DNA from: Alteromonas sp. BMJM2
GTDB lineage: Bacteria > Pseudomonadota > Gammaproteobacteria > Enterobacterales > Alteromonadaceae
NCBI RefSeq assembly: GCF_027257845.1
Contig: NZ_JAPVOT010000001.1
Span: forward strand, 548,923-612,922
Length of the DNA stretch: 64,000 nt
Direction: 5' to 3'
The notes beneath the pieces are model-generated. The model was not told the origin of the DNA, made no database searches, and saw only the letters and a program-made list of their open reading frames with translations. The first letter of the stretch is position 1. Every line of letters starts with the position of its first letter. Below are positions 18,245 through 27,616 of this stretch, piece by piece. The position numbers and the translations under genes were made by a program.

Positions 18245-21200
18245 CTAATCACTATGACCACTGCTATCAACAGCAGGTTCACTGGAGCCTATATCCACAC
18301 TTGAATTAAGGCCTCTGCTTCTAAACACTTTTCTCTTTATCCATGAAAAGGGCAGCCTCAAATCAAGTAAGATTAAGTAGAGGCATGGCACTAAAATTAG
18401 CGTAACTAGGGTGGCATAGAGAACTGCAAACCCAAGCGCGGCTGCCATTGGCACTACGAAGGCCGCCTGTAGGCTAGTCTCAAACATTATGGGTAAAACG
18501 CCAACAAAGGTGGTTATTGAGGTTAATGTAATAGCCCTGAAGCGGGCTGTACCTGCTTCAACCACAGCTTGCTTAACGCTGTAACCCTGGCTGCGTCGCT
18601 GATTAACAAAGTCGGTCATTACGAGGGAGTCGTTAATAACAACACCGGCGGCGGCAATTAAACCAAAGGTAGACATCATAGAAAGGTCTAACCCTAGAAT
18701 GAAATGCCCCCAGATAGCCCCTGTCAAACTAAACGGAATAACCGACATGATAATGAGCGGCTGTCCGTAGCTTTTTAATGGCACAGCAAGAAGTATATAC
18801 ACCATCACCATGGCGGCTATGAAAAATAAGACCTGTTCATTTTGTTGAGCCTGTTGTTCTTCAATGTCACCGCCAAGCTCGGTCATCACCGAAGGAAACT
18901 CCTCTTTAAGCTGAGGTAATAAGGTTTCTTTAATCTCTTCGACCACTTCATTTGGCTCAACGGTTTCCTCGTCAATATTGCCCCATACGTAAACGCTTCT
19001 ATAGCCACCTTCACGTCGTATGTAGCTAATGCCTGGTTTTTCCTCTAAAACCACAACATCACCAAGCATCACTTCCTCGCCAGTGGGGGTAGTAATGAGG
19101 GAATACTTTAAATCGGCAAATCGTTCGCGAGTAAGCTCAGGGTAGCGAACCATAACGCGCACCTCTTCACCGTTGCGTATTACTCGCTGTGCTTCGCCAC
19201 CATAAAACCCTGCGCCAACTTGAGATGCAATGTTTGACAGGGTAAGACCTAAATCATAAGCCACGGGCAACAATGACATCTGCACTTCTTTACTAGGCGG
19301 GTCGATAGTAGAGCTGACATCAAAAAGCCCGTTCTGCTGCTGAAGCATTTCAATAAACTTCAAGCCGGCTGCGTTCAACGTATCAATATCGGGCCCAAAA
19401 AGAAGATAACCGAATTCGCCGTCATCACCACCACCGCCGTTAACATCGTCGATAACCGTGAATGACTTCATGCCGCTAATTTCAGGTATGGCCTCTCGCC
19501 AGCGTCTAGCCAACTCAAAGGTATCGATTGGACGCTCATCTTCATTTACTAATGGAGTGAGAATTCGTCCTTCGTTGCGGGAATTATTAAACGCCAATCT
19601 GTCGCGAACCATGCCAGTACCAAACTCTTCAATCAACTCTTCTTCTACGCTGAGTATGGTATTTTCAACGATTTTGAGTGCATTAATTGTGGCTAGGTCA
19701 GAGACGTTTTCATTCATTTCTATTCTGACACTGGGGAAGTCATGAGGCACTTTGGGGTTTGGTACCATGCGCACATAGTTGGCGTTTATCAGTCCCCAGC
19801 TAATCATGAGTAGGGCAACAAACATCATAAACACCACCCATCGCGCGTTAATCGCTGCTTCAACAGTGCGTTTGTATGGGCCGTTAATAAAGCCCTGAAA
19901 GCGCTTGTTGAATTTGGCGCGCCAGCTATTTGGTTTAATTGGTGAGAAATTAGTATGCGCCAAGTGAGCAGGCAATATCAGCTTCGATTCCACAAGACTA
20001 AATGCTAAACACAGAATCACCACAACGGCGATGTTATAGAAAAATGCCCCTTCAGGTCCGCTACTTAGTGTGAAAGGCGCAAAAACAGCGATAGTGGTAA
20101 GTACGCCGAAGGTAGCCGGTGTTGCTACACGCTTGGCCCCACGAATAACGTTATCCACGCCGCCGCCTTGGCTTTCAATTTCGGTATAGGCGCTTTCCCC
20201 TATGACGATAGCATCATCCACTACTATGCCAAGCACCATAATGAATGCGAACAAAGAGAGAATGTTAATACTGATCCCAAACAAAGGCATCATCATTACT
20301 GCCCCTAAGAAGCAAACGGGGAGGCCAATCATTACCCACAGCGCCAATCTAAAGCGTAAGAACAAAGTGAGCATAAAGGCAACGAGTATTGAGCCTTGAA
20401 TTAGGTTTGACAGCATCATATCGAGTCGGGCGTTGAGGTAATAGGTCAAATCTACCAATACCTCGATGCGAACATCTTCGGTAAATGATTGATTTTTTTG
20501 TTCAATATAAGCTTTCACTGTTTCGGCAACGGGAATGGTATCTTGTGTTTTTGTGGCTTTAACCGCCATTGAGATTGCATTCATACCGTTGTATTTAAAG
20601 TATCTTTCGCCCTCAACAAAGCCGTCGTTAATATAGGCGACATCACCAAGGGTCACTCGAGCGCCGCCAGCGCCTATTTTCACTGGAATCTCAGCAAATT
20701 CTTCACCGCTGTAAAACTGATTTTCAACACGTACCGATACAAGGCCTGCATTAGTGCGAATCTGTCCCGCTGACATGTTTGCCGAATAGCTATTGATTGC
20801 ACGGGTGATATCAGAAATGGATAGATTGTATTTTCTCAGCGTATCGGGCTTTATTTCTATGGCAATTTCGTCGTCAGGTGCCGACATCTGCACAAGAGAC
20901 ACATTGCCTAGCTGCAATAGTTCATCTTCTATTTCTTTAGCAATTTTCTTCAGTTCAGCAAGGGGAAGGTTACCGACTAAAGGCATTTCAATGACGTCTT
21001 GTTGAAACTCTACCTGCGAAACATTTACCGGCTCCATACCGGCTGGAAAGGTAGCGATGCCGTCTACTCGCAGTTTCACTTTATCGAGAACATCGGTGAG
21101 TTCCGCCTTCGTTTCAATCTCAAGACTTACGGTGCCGCTACCTCTAAACGCCCGAGAAACCGTGCGTTTAATTTCTGTGATGTCTTTTATGGCTTCCTCA

Positions 21201-21424
21201 ACCTTTATAAAGATACTCTCTTCTATTTCTTGAGGGGAGGCGCCAGGGTAATTTGCATTAATGGTAATGTAGTTAATTTCAATGTTGGGAAACATTTGAC
21301 GTTGAATGGTTAGAAAACTAGCAATGCCCATAATAATGATAAAAACCATTAATAAGTTTGCGGCAACTGAGTTGCGCGCAAACCAGGCTATCAGGCCCTG
21401 CTGAGTGTTGTTGTGAGTTTCCAT
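18245..21424 (-). CDS. RND efflux transporter permease (second system)
   Basis: A 1059-aa RND antiporter of a different subgroup from the one at 12534. It starts with a Gln/Asn-rich cytoplasmic tail before TM1, and TM4 reads LGIVVDDAIVIGESAY with the full Asp-Asp pair. The C-terminus has about 50 cytoplasmic residues after TM12. Paired with the adaptor gene 14 nt upstream. No TetR gene or outer-membrane channel gene is adjacent, so its regulation is not visible. Confidence 0.93.
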   Translation of the reverse strand: METHNNTQQGLIAWFARNSVAANLLMVFIIIMGIASFLTIQRQMFPNIEINYITINANYPGASPQEIEESIFIKVEEAIKDITEIKRTVSRAFRGSGTVSLEIETKAELTDVLDKVKLRVDGIATFPAGMEPVNVSQVEFQQDVIEMPLVGNLPLAELKKIAKEIEDELLQLGNVSLVQMSAPDDEIAIEIKPDTLRKYNLSISDITRAINSYSANMSAGQIRTNAGLVSVRVENQFYSGEEFAEIPVKIGAGGARVTLGDVAYINDGFVEGERYFKYNGMNAISMAVKATKTQDTIPVAETVKAYIEQKNQSFTEDVRIEVLVDLTYYLNARLDMMLSNLIQGSILVAFMLTLFLRFRLALWVMIGLPVCFLGAVMMMPLFGISINILSLFAFIMVLGIVVDDAIVIGESAYTEIESQGGGVDNVIRGAKRVATPATFGVLTTIAVFAPFTLSSGPEGAFFYNIAVVVILCLAFSLVESKLILPAHLAHTNFSPIKPNSWRAKFNKRFQGFINGPYKRTVEAAINARWVVFMMFVALLMISWGLINANYVRMVPNPKVPHDFPSVRIEMNENVSDLATINALKIVENTILSVEEELIEEFGTGMVRDRLAFNNSRNEGRILTPLVNEDERPIDTFELARRWREAIPEISGMKSFTVIDDVNGGGGDDGEFGYLLFGPDIDTLNAAGLKFIEMLQQQNGLFDVSSTIDPPSKEVQMSLLPVAYDLGLTLSNIASQVGAGFYGGEAQRVIRNGEEVRVMVRYPELTRERFADLKYSLITTPTGEEVMLGDVVVLEEKPGISYIRREGGYRSVYVWGNIDEETVEPNEVVEEIKETLLPQLKEEFPSVMTELGGDIEEQQAQQNEQVLFFIAAMVMVYILLAVPLKSYGQPLIIMSVIPFSLTGAIWGHFILGLDLSMMSTFGLIAAAGVVINDSLVMTDFVNQRRSQGYSVKQAVVEAGTARFRAITLTSITTFVGVLPIMFETSLQAAFVVPMAAALGFAVLYATLVTLILVPCLYLILLDLRLPFSWIKRKVFRSRGLNSSVDIGSSEPAVDSSGHSD

Positions 21425-21438
21425 GGCGGTTCCTAAAT

Positions 21439-22587
21439 TTAGTTCGCTTTCGCTGTCACTGAGTCGGAAAGGTTTTCAATGACTTTCACAGCCATGCCGT
21501 TTTGCGGATACTCGGGCAGATTCATCACTACTCTTTTGGGGTTGAAGTCGCCCTTGATCAAAAAGTCCCCACGATCTTCGCGAACCACGTTGACCTTATT
21601 TGAATGCAGGTTATTGTCTTCATCCAGTGTCCATAACTTTCTATTGGTAACTAGTTCCTGAGGAATACGAAACACGTCCTTTAGCATTTTGCCTTCAAAC
21701 ACTACCGATGCATAGGAGCCAAATTTTATGGCTGGCCCATTTGAATTAATGGCATAAGGGTCGTTAATACGAGCAACGAGATAAGACATTCGAGTGTTAT
21801 TATCTACAACACCCGTATCTCGATGAATGACGCCTTTCAGCGATATACCTTGTGCGTTGTTGTCAGATATGACGACTTCTCTGCCAAGAGAATTGTCATC
21901 TAAAAATTTGCTATCAAACCCGGCAACAGGAAACGTTACTTCGGCAAACTCGATATTGTTCAGTACAGTCACGGGCGAGCCTTGAGTCACATAATCACCG
22001 GTACTGATATTTCGAGAGACAATCAGGGCATCGTAGGGGGCTTTCACTTCGCAATTTTCTAGATCTCGTTTAGCTAGCTTGAGTTGAGCTTCCGCTGACT
22101 TTAAACCAGCTTCTGCACTCATAACTTGTGGCTTACGAAGGTATAAGTCCGAAACCTTGGCATTGGGCATGTTTTTCGCTTCTTTTGCGGCAACGTCAGC
22201 CTGCGCTTTTTCTTGTATCAGCTGAGCTTTGGCACTGGCCACGTTGGCCTCGGCAAGAAGAAGGGCAGCCTCGTAGGCGTCGGGCTCTATGGTGAATAAT
22301 GTCTCTCCCCGGCGCACTAAACCGCCGCTGACAAGTTTCGGGTTCCATGTTTGAACCTCTCCAGAAACTTGAGCTGAAAGATTGGTCGTTTCTAGAGGGA
22401 CGACCTCTCCGTAAGAGGTAAGTTGTATTCTTACGTCCTCAGGAACCAAAGAGTCGATGGTGACGGTAGGTCGTGTATCTATTTTTTCGTCACTTGTATT
22501 GTCGGCAGCTGACGCTTCAATACCTTTCATACCAGCGTACCCAAGAAAAAGAATACCTATGGGTAATAAAAACTTCATCAATTTCAT
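21439..22587 (-). CDS. RND efflux periplasmic adaptor (second system)
   Basis: A 382-aa HlyD-type adaptor. The N-terminal hydrophobic segment (MKFLLPIGILFLGYAG) acts as a signal or anchor; no lipobox is seen, in contrast to the adaptor at 15579. The lipoyl halves (NLSAQVSGEVQTWNPKLVSG; NCEVKAPYDALIVSRNISTG) flank an alpha-helical hairpin rich in Ala, Glu and Lys. Co-transcribed with the permease. A Met at residue 4 is an alternative start. Confidence 0.9.
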   Translation of the reverse strand: MKLMKFLLPIGILFLGYAGMKGIEASAADNTSDEKIDTRPTVTIDSLVPEDVRIQLTSYGEVVPLETTNLSAQVSGEVQTWNPKLVSGGLVRRGETLFTIEPDAYEAALLLAEANVASAKAQLIQEKAQADVAAKEAKNMPNAKVSDLYLRKPQVMSAEAGLKSAEAQLKLAKRDLENCEVKAPYDALIVSRNISTGDYVTQGSPVTVLNNIEFAEVTFPVAGFDSKFLDDNSLGREVVISDNNAQGISLKGVIHRDTGVVDNNTRMSYLVARINDPYAINSNGPAIKFGSYASVVFEGKMLKDVFRIPQELVTNRKLWTLDEDNNLHSNKVNVVREDRGDFLIKGDFNPKRVVMNLPEYPQNGMAVKVIENLSDSVTAKAN

Positions 22588-22790
22588 TGTTTAGTCTATT
22601 TAGTTGCTTGCCTCAAGAACTTACAGTTTAGCGTTTATAAAGATACATTTTCTATTATATTTGTAACTAAACATGACCTTATAACAAGACCATAAATATC
22701 AAGAGGTAATGACATGTAAAAAAGATGGCTGGGGGAGAGTAGTGTCGGTCATTGGTATTTGACCCGCATTACAAAATGTAAGCTGATATG

Positions 22791-23882
22791 TTAACTGGCA
22801 GTGAATACCGTGACTCTATTGCGTCCAGATTCTTTCGCTCGGTAAAGTGAAATATCCGCTCGGCGTATACCATCGGCTAGGGATACTGCTGAGGTTACTT
22901 CGCAAACTCCGAAGCTGCTAGTGATATGAATTTCGCTATCTTCTATTGCTATCGGAGAAAAGCTCAATATTTCTCTTAGCTCCTCTAACACTTGTGTTGC
23001 TTCAGCTGCTGTTGTTTCAGGAAAGATAAACATGAACTCTTCCCCTCCCCAACGGGCGAGAATATCTTGCTTTCGCAGCCTTTCGCTAAAGATGAGTGAA
23101 ACCTTGCGCAGTACGTCGTCACCTGCCTCGTGACCATAGGTATCATTAATACTTTTAAATCTGTCAATGTCCGCAATAGCGATTGAAAACCTCTTGTCGC
23201 CTCGCTGTACTCGCGCATACTCACGTTCCAATGCAGTTTGTGCACCTCGTCGATTGACTAGTTTAGTCAAGTGATCATGATTGGCTTGCTGTTCAAATTG
23301 CTCGGACAGATCTAAGGCGATGTCATAACTTTTCTGCCTGCTGTACTCGTAAAAAGCCGAAAGGAAAGTCACGGTTAAAAAAGAGTAGAGTAAGCGAGAT
23401 TTAAACGCGTAGGTGTAGGGTGCAATCAGTAATGACTCGTCGAAAACAAAAAATAATAACGTGCAGGCAATGGTGAATAAAAGCAGGGCAAGAAGTCCCC
23501 GTGTAAAACCGGCGAAAAACATCGTAACGGGGGGAACCAAGTAAATCCAGAGCGGGCCTGTATTGTCTTTACCGCCAGTTATGAGCAAAAGAAACATTAA
23601 TACCATTAAACAGGTTATCAAGAGGGTAATTGACACCGTACGTGAGCGGCGTGTCCCAAATTGAATTTGAATGCGTTGGGAAAGCGCGAAAACAGCACTC
23701 GCTGTCAGCAAAATAGCGGCAAGCGGAAATTCTAGACCAATTAGCGCTCTTATTCCTAAAAAGAAGGTGATGATTACACCAACAGCCGAAAATAGGTTTA
23801 CCACCATGATCCTGCGGTTAGTCTCATCTTTATAGTGATGCTTTACGCCACTTGTGATGTATATTTTTAAAAGACTAATCAT
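22791..23882 (-). CDS. Membrane diguanylate cyclase (GGDEF)
   Basis: A 363-aa protein with a hydrophobic N-terminal half (about six membrane segments between residues 27 and 178) and a C-terminal GGDEF domain. GGEEF at 279-283 and the I-site RKQD at 270-273 are intact, so active, product-inhibited c-di-GMP synthesis is expected. The membrane domain is unlike that of the cyclase at 4191 and I do not recognise it. It starts 5 nt after the pqiC stop codon, which strongly suggests co-transcription with the pqi genes. Confidence 0.9.
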   Translation of the reverse strand: MISLLKIYITSGVKHHYKDETNRRIMVVNLFSAVGVIITFFLGIRALIGLEFPLAAILLTASAVFALSQRIQIQFGTRRSRTVSITLLITCLMVLMFLLLITGGKDNTGPLWIYLVPPVTMFFAGFTRGLLALLLFTIACTLLFFVFDESLLIAPYTYAFKSRLLYSFLTVTFLSAFYEYSRQKSYDIALDLSEQFEQQANHDHLTKLVNRRGAQTALEREYARVQRGDKRFSIAIADIDRFKSINDTYGHEAGDDVLRKVSLIFSERLRKQDILARWGGEEFMFIFPETTAAEATQVLEELREILSFSPIAIEDSEIHITSSFGVCEVTSAVSLADGIRRADISLYRAKESGRNRVTVFTAS

Positions 23883-23887
23883 TGGCC

Positions 23888-24517
23888 TTATTGATCACTA
23901 GTATGTTCTGCAATATTACTTGATAGCGCCGCAAGCGCTTTACGCATGGCAATGACACTTGCAGAAAACCCATCTTCTTCTAATTGTGTTTCAATAAAAA
24001 ATGAATAGCGACCGTTTACTGTTTGCTCAGAAGTCAAAACGAACTCGCCTTTAAATACAATGTTGCCATTAAAGGTACTGACGAAATCAGAAATGTGAAG
24101 GCTTAACTCAACAATATTGTCTGCTTGATAACCTGTAGTTGTCAGCATAACAATACCCTCATTGGCAAGCTGATCTCGAAGGGTCTTGCGTAGCCCTTCT
24201 TCAAAGGGTTCTGCCCAAAGGTGGGTTGTTGAAATATGAAGATTTGTATCACTTACCTGATACACTAGCCCACGATGCTTAAGATAATCGGGTAGCGTAA
24301 TACTCGTTATCAGTAGTGGAGTGCTCTTTTCTACCACGCCTATTGATGACTGTGACAGCGCTTCCGATTGTTTAGATGATACAGCTGAATGAAGTAAGTA
24401 GTACGAGAGAGACCCTTGAGTACTCGTACAGCCAGACAACCCAGATAGCACTAATACAGCAACGCAAGCAAAAATACGGCTATGAGCTTTTGAAACGAGC
24501 CCTGTTATTATTATCAT
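23888..24517 (-). CDS. pqiC: PqiC-like outer-membrane lipoprotein
   Basis: A 209-aa protein with lipobox LSGC, in the ABC-type transport auxiliary family (DUF330/YmbA-PqiC). PqiC anchors the PqiB tunnel at the outer membrane in E. coli. The ATG at 24517 has AAGGGA about 9 nt upstream; a GTG at 24535 is the longer alternative. It lies 168 nt after pqiB and 5 nt before a diguanylate cyclase gene. Sequence similarity in this family is low, so the call leans on the lipobox, the family style (LPDYLKHRGLVYQVSDTNLH) and the pqiAB context. Confidence 0.82.
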   Translation of the reverse strand: MIIITGLVSKAHSRIFACVAVLVLSGLSGCTSTQGSLSYYLLHSAVSSKQSEALSQSSIGVVEKSTPLLITSITLPDYLKHRGLVYQVSDTNLHISTTHLWAEPFEEGLRKTLRDQLANEGIVMLTTTGYQADNIVELSLHISDFVSTFNGNIVFKGEFVLTSEQTVNGRYSFFIETQLEEDGFSASVIAMRKALAALSSNIAEHTSDQ

Positions 24518-24685
24518 TTCTTTTTGTCCCTTCACGCACTTTCCCTAACTATCAAAAATACGTCAATGTCGCGGTTTGCCATCTTTACTGAGTATTCAAC
24601 GCGGTGCCCTGCTTACTTACTCAAATAACACACTTTTGGATTAACCAAGCCTGTAATTTCATCGCACTGTAAACTAAGTAGTCTA

Positions 24686-26341
24686 TTATTTCTTTTGTGC
24701 TTTAGGCTGAATATCGTCATTGCCATCTTTTGAAAAAATAAGGCTATTTGGCGATTGATTCAACTTTAATAGCAATGGCTGAATGTTTCTCAACGTATCC
24801 TGTAATGTGTCAACCGTCTCTTTTATTTCCGACTGATTGAAACCGCCATCGCTGTAGTTCTTCAGTAAACTGTCTAAACTTACCAGTACTTGATTTAAAT
24901 TACCATTTAGGGCCTTGGCGTCTATATCTTCAATCAGAAGGTCGAAGTCAGTGCTTGCCGTCTCTACCGACTCAGCTGCCAGCTTCATGTCTTCAACTGC
25001 TAACTGCACATTGGCCACCATTTCTTTTAGCGGGAGCTGATTTATCTTATCGAGAATGGCATCTGCTTTTTGCGTAAGCTGGGTAAATTCATTGCTTACC
25101 GTAGGAATAACTTCGTAACCATTCACTATCGAAACTTTGCCACTACCCGCTGCATCAGGCACATGCTGTAAGTCTACATATAATCCACCGGTAAGTACGT
25201 TACCCATTCTCAAGGTGGCCCGTAAGTCTCGCTCTAGCCAGTTACGCAAAGTCTGCTTAATGGCACTCAGCCCCTCTTCGGTATCGGGCTGTCGAGCTTT
25301 GCCTGGATAAATGTTGATGAGCACTGGAATAGGGTAGTCTTGTTCTAATATGTTGCCCTCTATCGCGGACAGCGAGTTAATCCCCGTTACATTGCCAATT
25401 TCAATACCGCGATATTCAACTGGAGCTCCAACAGTGAGGCCTCTGACACTTTCATCAATTAACAGCAGGTATTCAGCGGCAACTTTGTAGCGCGCGTCTG
25501 AAGCGGCCGTGTTGTCTTCGTAAATGGTGAAAAATGCATTTTCTACAACAAGCTCACCTTTTGGCACACCATCGGGGATACCAAAGGTTATACCGTTAGC
25601 AAGGAGGGTTTCCAGACTGCCAGTTTCAACACTCACGCCACTAGATTCAAGCTGAAGCTTTACGCCACTCACATCCCAAAAGCGTGTATTTACTGTGATA
25701 AGTTTATGATAAGGCGCTTCGATAAACGCATCGTAATACACCACGCGCTCTTCAATGTTAAAGGTTGCATCTTCAAACTCGCCAACTTTAAACCCCTTAT
25801 AAATAATAGGGTCGCCAGGTTTATAGGCAAATTCGTCGTCGCTTCGCAGCATAACATGAAGACCAGGCGTACCGGGTGGGGTAACCGGCGGCCGAGAAAG
25901 GGCGTTAAAGTGAAGCTGTTCTTTTCCATTGTCATCGGCAGACATGGCAATGTAGCTCCCAGAGATAAGTGTATTTAAACCTGAGACCTCCGAAAAGCTA
26001 ATGCGCGGTGCAACCACCCAAAATTTTGCATTTTCATTAAGCAGGTGGGAAGCGCTGGCGTCTATTCTAGCGGTAACTAACACGCCGTCGAGGTCGGGCT
26101 TAAGCGATATTTTTTTTACTTGGCCAATGTCCAAATCCCGCACTTTAATAGGGGTCTTATTAACCTCTATACCCGTTGCAGAGTGTAGCTCAATAGTGAT
26201 AAGCGGCCCTTGATTTGTCCACTGGTAATACACCATCCATCCACCGATGAGTGCTACTAAAATAGGAATTAACCATATTCTAGATATTGATGAAGTTGGT
26301 TTTACCGTCGCCTCGTTAATGTTCGCATCGTTTATGGTCAT
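24686..26341 (-). CDS. pqiB: PqiB-type MCE (MlaD-domain) intermembrane transport protein
   Basis: A 551-aa inner-membrane-anchored protein. One N-terminal helix (IWLIPILVALIGGWMVYYQW) is followed by three MCE repeats, beginning about GPLITIELHSATGIEVNKTP, TPGLHVMLRSDDEFAYKPGD and KVAAEYLLLIDESVRGLTVG, then a C-terminal helical region that forms the long needle in E. coli PqiB (546 aa). The start is placed at 26341 because its ATG overlaps the pqiA stop codon as ATGA, indicating translational coupling; an in-frame ATG 24 nt upstream exists. Predicted to move lipids between the membranes. Confidence 0.93.
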   Translation of the reverse strand: MTINDANINEATVKPTSSISRIWLIPILVALIGGWMVYYQWTNQGPLITIELHSATGIEVNKTPIKVRDLDIGQVKKISLKPDLDGVLVTARIDASASHLLNENAKFWVVAPRISFSEVSGLNTLISGSYIAMSADDNGKEQLHFNALSRPPVTPPGTPGLHVMLRSDDEFAYKPGDPIIYKGFKVGEFEDATFNIEERVVYYDAFIEAPYHKLITVNTRFWDVSGVKLQLESSGVSVETGSLETLLANGITFGIPDGVPKGELVVENAFFTIYEDNTAASDARYKVAAEYLLLIDESVRGLTVGAPVEYRGIEIGNVTGINSLSAIEGNILEQDYPIPVLINIYPGKARQPDTEEGLSAIKQTLRNWLERDLRATLRMGNVLTGGLYVDLQHVPDAAGSGKVSIVNGYEVIPTVSNEFTQLTQKADAILDKINQLPLKEMVANVQLAVEDMKLAAESVETASTDFDLLIEDIDAKALNGNLNQVLVSLDSLLKNYSDGGFNQSEIKETVDTLQDTLRNIQPLLLKLNQSPNSLIFSKDGNDDIQPKAQKK

Positions 26342-27498
26342 GGTAATTGCTTCCACTGCTGCCATATTAGCCGTGAGTCAAATGTCATTGCAGCTATCAT
26401 TGTAATAAAAACTACCGCACAAAATGCGAGAGCCGCTTGGCCAGGATAAATGGATAGGGTGTTCCCCATTTGTATAAGAGAAACCAAGACCGCCACCACA
26501 AAAACGTCAATCATTGACCACCGCCCAATGGCCTCGGTAAGTCGATAGTACCGTGTGCGCAACCGTTGCGAGTTGGTTCGCTGTCGCTGAACTGAATAAT
26601 TAAGCCATGCTAATATTAAAATCTTCGCCACCGGTACAACGACGCTGGCGAATAAAATGATAATAGCCACGGGGTAAGACCCCGATTCCCATAAGGAAAT
26701 TACGCCACCAATAATGGTGTTAGGGGTTTCTTGCCCAAAGAGCTCAGTATACATAATTGGCAGTAAATTGGCAGGGATATACAAAATACATGATGTGATA
26801 AGCAATGCCCACGTGCGCTGAATGCTGGCGTCTGCTTGGGCTGCGGATAATGGCTTTGGCGAAGGCGGTTTTCCCTGTTTGAGCCACATTTCATAACGAG
26901 TCGGGTCAAACTGCATGATAGCCAGCGTGGTAAACGCACTAAATCCAACAAAAGCGTAAAAGGATAACCCTATCGTCACATCGGCTAGCTCGTTTATTTT
27001 AATTAGACTCACAAGAGTACCGATTAAAAAGATTTCTGCCATGCTCCAAGGAAGCAGTGCTTTTACGAAAGAAAATAAGCGGAATAGGTAAAATGGCCGC
27101 TGCTGTTTAAGCTGTGCAAGAGAAAGCCAGGCCAAGCCAATAAGCACCAATCCAGGCAATAAAACAGTGGCTAGCCCGGTGATAATCGCCAACGAAAGGT
27201 AGTCGTTTTCAATCAGCACCGTGATACCGCTTGGCAAATCGATGCTGTGTTTTTGTCCGCTGGCTTTAAAGGTAAGAAAATTAAATGGCAGCGAAAGTAA
27301 CAAAAAGATTAACGCACTAAGGGCATAAGCGTGCAGTTTTTCAGTGGCATTTTTTTTGAAGAAAATCAGCGTATGGGCACATCGAGGGCATGTCGCTCTT
27401 TGACGATGGGCAAGCGTGGGAATACTCACACTAGTGTGGCATTGGTCGCACACTATTGTTAACTGCTCTGGATTTTCCATACTAGTCGCTAACGACAT
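26338..27498 (-). CDS. pqiA: PqiA inner-membrane protein
   Basis: A 386-aa polytopic protein. An N-terminal zinc ribbon (C17, C20, C37, C40) precedes two PqiA membrane domains of about four helices each. In E. coli PqiA partners PqiB and PqiC for lipid transport and is induced by paraquat and stationary phase. It is the first gene of the cluster. The leader before ATG 27498 has only a weak AACGG ribosome binding site. Two inverted repeats lie 12-70 nt upstream. Confidence 0.92.
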   Translation of the reverse strand: MSLATSMENPEQLTIVCDQCHTSVSIPTLAHRQRATCPRCAHTLIFFKKNATEKLHAYALSALIFLLLSLPFNFLTFKASGQKHSIDLPSGITVLIENDYLSLAIITGLATVLLPGLVLIGLAWLSLAQLKQQRPFYLFRLFSFVKALLPWSMAEIFLIGTLVSLIKINELADVTIGLSFYAFVGFSAFTTLAIMQFDPTRYEMWLKQGKPPSPKPLSAAQADASIQRTWALLITSCILYIPANLLPIMYTELFGQETPNTIIGGVISLWESGSYPVAIIILFASVVVPVAKILILAWLNYSVQRQRTNSQRLRTRYYRLTEAIGRWSMIDVFVVAVLVSLIQMGNTLSIYPGQAALAFCAVVFITMIAAMTFDSRLIWQQWKQLP

Positions 27499-27509
27499 CC
27501 GTTGTGTAT

Positions 27510-27567
27510 AATATCAATAATATAAAGCATTGATATTTAGTGTCTACAAAATTGCTTAGTGTAGACA
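27510..27567. promoter_or_regulatory. Two inverted repeats upstream of pqiA
   Basis: AATATCAAT (27510-27518) with ATTGATATT (27529-27537), and TGTCTACA (27541-27548) with TGTAGACA (27560-27567), are perfect 9-bp and 8-bp inverted repeats with 10- and 11-nt spacers. They occupy the expected pqiA promoter zone and could be operators. Neither is a recognised SoxS box. Confidence 0.5.
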
Positions 27568-27616
27568 TAAATAGACTATCTTCACTGGGTATGTACACAC
27601 GTCAACTACTTGCCCA

